From Massospora cicadina (lineage: Eukaryota; Entomophthoromycota; Entomophthoromycetes; Entomophthorales; Entomophthoraceae), in NCBI GenBank assembly GCA_022478985.1, contig JAKSZP010014531.1, positions 154,389 to 218,388 of the forward strand: 64,000 nucleotides of DNA. Reading direction: 5' to 3'. The position numbers and the translations under genes were made by a program. This document shows, in pieces, positions 59,115-64,000 of the stretch; the first letter of the stretch is position 1; each line of letters starts with the position of its first letter. Below the pieces are notes generated by a model, which saw nothing but the letters and a program-made list of their open reading frames with translations, was not told where the DNA came from and did not search any database.

Positions 59115-59459
59115 TGGAAAATAAACCGCCCTTTCCGCTAGCATTCCAACACCCCTTGGGGGTTTATGGCCATAATTGTCCAGTATTTCATTATGTGTCT
59201 TGACGAGATTATGGTTCATCAGCAATTATTGGCGAAACTCCTTTCCTTTTTCATAACCGTCATACCAGAAGCAGTGCCTTTGGCATTCTGGTTTGCCATT
59301 TGGGTGCTTTGGCACCTAAGCTAGCAGGTTGGTCTAATTCTACCTTGCTGTTTGCCTAACACATCCAGGGAAACCATATGCCAAGCAGAGTGAAGCTTCA
59401 CTAACTGTTATGAAGTCTTCTTGTGGAACAGCTTTTTCAATTAACACTGGTGGCAGGAG

Positions 59460-60949
59460 GAAATAGTATCAAGCTATCAAAGTTCATGCTTTCCCAGTAA
59501 TACCAAGGCTGCAACAATTCAATTATCTTACACACACCACCATGTCTGATGGCCCTATGTGTGCTCATAATAATACCAGGCCGTGCTGAGGGTCATGGAA
59601 AGTTAACTGTTAATTAACAATCTTCTTATACAACTCACCATTCCTCTGGAATGTACAGCTTGCATTTCATTCAACGCCTTTACAGCTTGTGGCAGCTCAT
59701 CATCATACTTACTGATAAGCATCTTATTATACATGATGTCACTTAGATCTGCTGTCACTGAAATTTTTGGTAGTCTCGACAAGCAAACTGCATTCTGGTG
59801 CTTGGCTCCCAATTGGTAAAGAATCTTAAAATTGTAAGCCTGCAGTTTAAGGGCCCATCAGGCTAGACGGCCCTCAGGCTCCTTAAGGTTCTGCAACCAA
59901 CATAACAAGGCGTGATCCATTACAACTTTAAACTTTACACCATGCAAATATACTCTGAATTGCATGTAAGTGTAGATCATCACTAAGAACTTCCGCTCAG
60001 TCATGGTATAATTATGTTTGTGGCTATTCAGGCTTTGACTGCAGTACACCATTGGGTGCTCCTCCCCTTCACCATCTTTTTTATACAGAACTGCCCCCAC
60101 AGCAGAAAGCGACGCATCCATTTGTACAATAAATTCCTTTTTGAAATTTTGGTAGCATAGCACTGGCGCATTGATCAACACTGTTTGAAGTGTACCAAAG
60201 GAGCGTTGACAGCGTTCTGTCCATTCAAAAGTGGCATCCTTTTTTAATAACTCAAACAGAAGACCTCTAATACAACTAAAGTTAGGTATAAAGCGGCGAT
60301 AAAAGCTGACCATTTCTAAAAATACTTGTATATCTCGCTTACTGTTTGGTGTAGTCATCTTTTGGATGGCCTCCACCTTGGCTGGTTGGTGCCGCAGCCC
60401 TGTTGCATCACCCACAAACCTGAGGTACTTTAACTGATCCTTGAAAAAGTGGCATTTCTGGGGCTTTATTTTGATATTGGCCTCACCCAACTGGCGAAAT
60501 ACCTCTTCCAAATGGTTAAGGTACTCAGAAAACGTGCAGGATAAAACGTTGATATCGTCAAGGTATACAAGAATGCATAACAGCTTCAAGTTGCTAAGGA
60601 TAGTGTCCATCGCCTGCTAGAATGTAGCCAGGGCATTACACAGCCCTTGTGGCATAGGCGTTGGTTGAAAAAGTCCTTTTGACATGATAATGGCGCATTT
60701 ATCCTGTTCCATCACAGGTAACTCAATATGCCAATAGACAGATATCAAATCCATTGCAGAGAAGTAACGAGCTCCTCCCAACCAGTCCAACACATCATTG
60801 ATTTGTGGCAAGGGGTATGAGTCCTTTTTCATAATACTGTTGAGCTTACGGTAGTCTATTATTACCTGGTTGGCACTGTCCTTCTTTTTGACAACTAGGA
60901 AAGAGGAAGCCCATGGGCTCTTTGATGGCCTAAGCATTCTTTGCTCCAA
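59460..60949 (-). pseudogene. Element C RT, RNase H and integrase start
   Basis: RT fingers and palm (IIDYRKLNS, FSAMDL, LPQGLCNA-like) are in frame 60949-60617, which ends in a stop. The same protein continues in frame 60610-59858 (250 aa) with YLDD at 16-19, RNase H with VQMDASLSAVGAV, and TERKFL. RNase H ends in 59812-59603. An integrase zinc-binding remnant (RAIRHGGV...WYYWE) lies at about 59490-59560. The RT belongs to the same group as A. Confidence 0.85.
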
Positions 60950-61325
60950 CAGTTTATTGATTTTTGCTGTGACAACTTCTTATGCTGCTCTGTATTAGCG
61001 GATTGGCTAAGATCTGATAGGGGATGATCCCCAGTATCCACTTGATGGATCACTCCTCTTGTGCACCCTAAATCATGATCTTCGACAGCAAAGATTTCTT
61101 TGTATTTTTAAAATAAGGCTTCCACTTGATCTTTCTGGTCTTCCGTTAACCCCATTAAATTTTCACGTGGTACAACTGCCATTATGCTGAGCTGAGGTTT
61201 GATGGGCCGACCAAATTCATCCAGCGAATTGAACTCAACCTGGAGGACCTCCTCAACTGGGATGAGATGTAAATATGCCACTATTTGGTGTCAGCAGATT
61301 TACATCAGTTAAATCTGAAGTTTTG

Positions 61326-63080
61326 CTACCAAGACCTTGATCTCCCCATGCCCTGAAAGTATAATGCCTGGGGCCATTTGGGCTCAAGCTGTGATTGCTG
61401 ATAGGGCCCAATGACCTCTCCATATAACCCAGCAGGCACTTCCACCTCTAACTCAGAGTTTATAATTACTTGGTGTCCAGAGGGGATATATAGAGCCAGC
61501 ATCTCTAAGCGGTAGCCCTTGGTATTCATAAATTTGATGGGGAAGGGCCCAGGTCTTGCTCTTTAATTGATGGTAGCAAACTGAAATCACCTCATCACCA
61601 TATGCAAGGTTAATGTGACCCATGTGCACCAGATCCTTCATCATTCTGCTGGAAGTGAAGTAGATTGGGATCCGTTGCCCCAGATTTTTAAAGTCTCCAC
61701 TGTCATATCAACAACAGCACCAAAGTGGTGCATAAAAGTGGTTCCAATTAACAGGTCATAGTTATTGTTTGGTAGCACTATATCTGGGGCTACAAGGATA
61801 ATTGACCCAAACTGCAAGGGTAGCGCGCTGTACGCTCCTTCAGAGACCGTGCTTTCTGCGCCTGCAGTCTCATACACCATATGATGTTCCACGTCAGGCT
61901 TTAATGCCAACTTCACCACCAATTTTGTGGACACTATGTTGATTGGGGAAACCGTATCAATTATAGTGTGGACTCAGGTTTTTGCTATGACAATGGTACA
62001 GTAAGTACACTTAAAGTAAGAAAAATTCTGAGTGTAAAACGTGGACATTTAATGGATCTCATTTTCTCCAAGAAGCTCATAATACCCTCCCTGACTTTAT
62101 AGTACTCTTTAACAATAGCATCCACAGTGAGGGCCACGTTTACCCCTTTAAGAGAAGAGCATCAGCATTCAGTACTAAAAAAAAGAAGAGCATCAGCAAA
62201 TGTATCTGGTTCATTTGGAGAAAGTTGGTCAAACATTTGACAAGCATTTGGCTTTGATTGCTCTGGGGCCTGCTTCCTGTGCTGTGTCCATAAATTGTGC
62301 TTATGTCAGCACATTCACCCCCCAACCAGCTGCTGATATAGAAAGGCGTCTTCATACTGGGGAACTTCCACTGAAGGTATGGGAATAGGTTCAGGTGGGA
62401 CGTTTTGAGTCAGTATAGTGGAGGTAGAGAGTCCCATCTCTACTCCACTCTGAATTTTCCCTGATTGTACTGCTCCTGTGGTAGGTAATAAACCTGATGA
62501 TTGAGACAACTTCTGGCCAGATGCCTAGAGTGACCGCATGAAAAACAGTTGACTCCATAAGATCTGCATCCATGATTGTTGTAAAATGGACCACCACAAA
62601 AGTTAGACTGGGGTTGAGTGGCGTAAACAGACCCCTTCTGATAAGTAAACTGCTGATGGCAACCTGGTTGGGAGCGAGGCATGTAGTGATAATAAGGCCA
62701 GGGGTTACTAAACGGATGCTGAAAAGGGAGGAATAACTCCACTAAATAAGAAAGTCTAACGGCGGAGGTAATAGGTTTCTGCTCTATATTGGATGGAGGA
62801 AAGGTAGCGGATAAATGTCGTAAAATTTGAATGAGTTTAAGCAAGGTATGCCAACCTCTAAATATGGAGCCATGGTATTGAAAAGCTCACAGTATGTTTT
62901 CACAGCGGAGGTCAATGCTATGCATACGTCAGATTTTGTTAAAGTCCCTGACCCAATTAACACATGGGCTTCCGCTGTAAAGCAATCAGCAAATGCAGTG
63001 AGGGTCTCAGTATGCTGAAACCTGATGGTCAAGAACTCGGCCTTCCACTGCGCCATCTTAGAAGTTCCTACAAACATCAC
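61326..63080 (-). pseudogene. Element C gag and protease remnants
   Basis: Frames 63080-62784 and 62844-62440 are gag. The second has a CCHC zinc knuckle, CFSCGHSRHLARSC (about 62510-62550), an RNA-binding motif. Protease follows in frame 61934-61641 and just upstream of it, where the active site reads IDTVSPIN instead of DTGSP, with the downstream NNNYDLLIGTTF flap/helix motif kept. Frames 61644-61453 and 61529-61326 lie between protease and RT. Frame changes separate all parts. Confidence 0.75.
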
Positions 63081-63449
63081 ATCACAGTTTTATTCACATT
63101 TTGATAGGTAGCGGAACTGGTGGGAAGATAGAAAATAACTTGTTCAGTGCTTCCAACATCCAAGGTGGATATTAATAGTTTGGCTTTACGCTGATCTGAA
63201 GCTCCTTCTACTGCAAACTCAAATTGCTAAAGATTCTGTGGATGTTCCCATTGTGATCAAACTGAGGCAGCTTATCAATAAAAACCTCCTGCAAGAAACT
63301 CCTTCTTCCATTGAAGCACAGCGTTTAGGGCAAGCTTGAGTTCTGTTATTCAACAGTTGCAGTGTCTTGGAAAGAATCCCTGCCAGAGCAAGTCTGATAT
63401 GACATGACCAGAAACTGAGGAATTTTATTGATTATTGTAATTGATCAAT

Positions 63450-63471
63450 GGACACCCTGTAGTGAGCACCA
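63450..63471 (-). other. Putative primer-binding site of element C
   Basis: The sense strand reads TGGTGCTCACTACAGGGTG, one base from the LTR. The same motif occurs in A2 and, with changes, in B and H. Confidence 0.65.
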
Positions 63472-63472
63472 C

Positions 63473-63968
63473 TGTTATAAAATCAGCGATATTCTAGAGA
63501 TATGTCAAAGAGTTTTGCACAGGATTCAACCCACTGAACAATAGGACAAATGATATGATGATTGTCATCCCTGAAACAACAGAATAAACGTTTAATAAAT
63601 ATGAAGCACTCGCTCCCACAACTCGCTTTTATTTAATATATTAAAATACAGTGGATCCTCGCTGTTCTGCTCACTTCTAAACTATTAAATAACGTCCTAT
63701 TGTCAATCATTTCATCTTGCCTATATCTCAGTGACTTTGAACAATACTGCTTCCTAGGTTAGTAATTCAAATTGCCATATCTCATTGGTTCTGACAATTC
63801 TTCATTTGTTAATTTCATGATCACATAATTTGAGGCAATTTTCCAACAACCCAATATTGCCTCATCTCAAGGCGCTTGAAAAATAATAACTTTATCAACT
63901 CAGTAATTTCTATTTATTCCACTATAACAACTTAGGGCTTATCATACAGTCATATCAGAATCATGACA
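63473..63968 (-). repeat. 5' LTR of element C (496 bp)
   Basis: Pairs with 50245-50740. Its interior edge adjoins the primer-binding site. Confidence 0.92.
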
Positions 63969-64000
63969 TGAGCTAATACTCTAATTCTCAACTTAAAGCC
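63969..64000 (+). mobile_element. Continuation of element H beyond element C
   Basis: Sequence to the right of C's target-site duplication TGAGC should be H interior resuming. Only ~27 bp are visible, so identity rests on the nesting logic. Confidence 0.4.

Larger units (their letters stand above)
50245..63968 (-). mobile_element. Ty3/gypsy element C with nested insertions
   Basis: LTR-to-LTR element with two 496-bp LTRs and perfect 5-bp duplications TGAGC (50240-50244, 63969-63973). It contains complete element A2 (51409-58021) and a solo F-type LTR (58227-59114), both in its integrase. Without them it is ~6.2 kb. Gag with a CCHC knuckle, protease, RT, RNase H and integrase remnants are present, with no chromodomain. 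Confidence 0.93.

Overview
The window looks like gene-poor, repeat-dense eukaryotic DNA. The only host gene I can support is an intact glyceraldehyde-3-phosphate dehydrogenase (GAPDH) gene on the minus strand at 31586-32602, with a probable intron in its 5' untranslated region. Nearly all other coding signal is decayed retrotransposon. The mix of chromodomain Ty3/gypsy elements, other Ty3/gypsy elements, a LINE with CCHC ORF1 and APE-RT ORF2, and an AT-rich background fits a large fungal genome. An early-diverging lineage such as Entomophthoromycotina is my best guess, but this is inference and not demonstrated.

Layout. 1-3882: 3' part of a plus-strand Ty3/gypsy element (A1), probably inserted in the 3' LTR of element B. 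3883-9523: minus-strand LTR element B, which has no recognisable pol and carries at 5023-6977 a LINE derivative with ORF1 but no ORF2. 10100-10348: two SINE copies. 10466-16900: a full-length, frameshifted minus-strand LINE bounded by a 17-bp target-site duplication (TSD). 18352-24457: chromovirus D (minus) with both LTRs, TSD CATTC, and a SINE in its 5' LTR. 24463-31500: AT-rich DNA with two solo LTRs and one SINE. 31586-32863: GAPDH. 33606-33850: a 20-bp LINE-tail insertion next to a 43-bp minisatellite. 34530-35694: a SINE split by a solo D-family LTR. 36976-50244: a pile-up of broken elements (E-type LTR piece, gag piece, F, E, a C-type LTR, G, H). 50245-63968: element C (minus, TSD TGAGC) sitting in H and itself containing complete element A2 (51409-58021, TSD CCATT) and a solo F-type LTR (58227-59114, TSD TGGAA).

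How the pieces relate. Two Ty3/gypsy groups are present. Chromoviruses D, E, F and G end pol with a chromodomain. A and C lack a visible chromodomain and share a primer-binding-site motif with B and probably H. No retrotransposon here has an intact coding set, because each has stops, frameshifts or deletions. The most interesting pattern is that the 5' end of the LTR in families A, D, E and F holds a long reading frame, which in several copies continues from pol across the polypurine tract. No CRISPR, rRNA or functional tRNA gene was seen.
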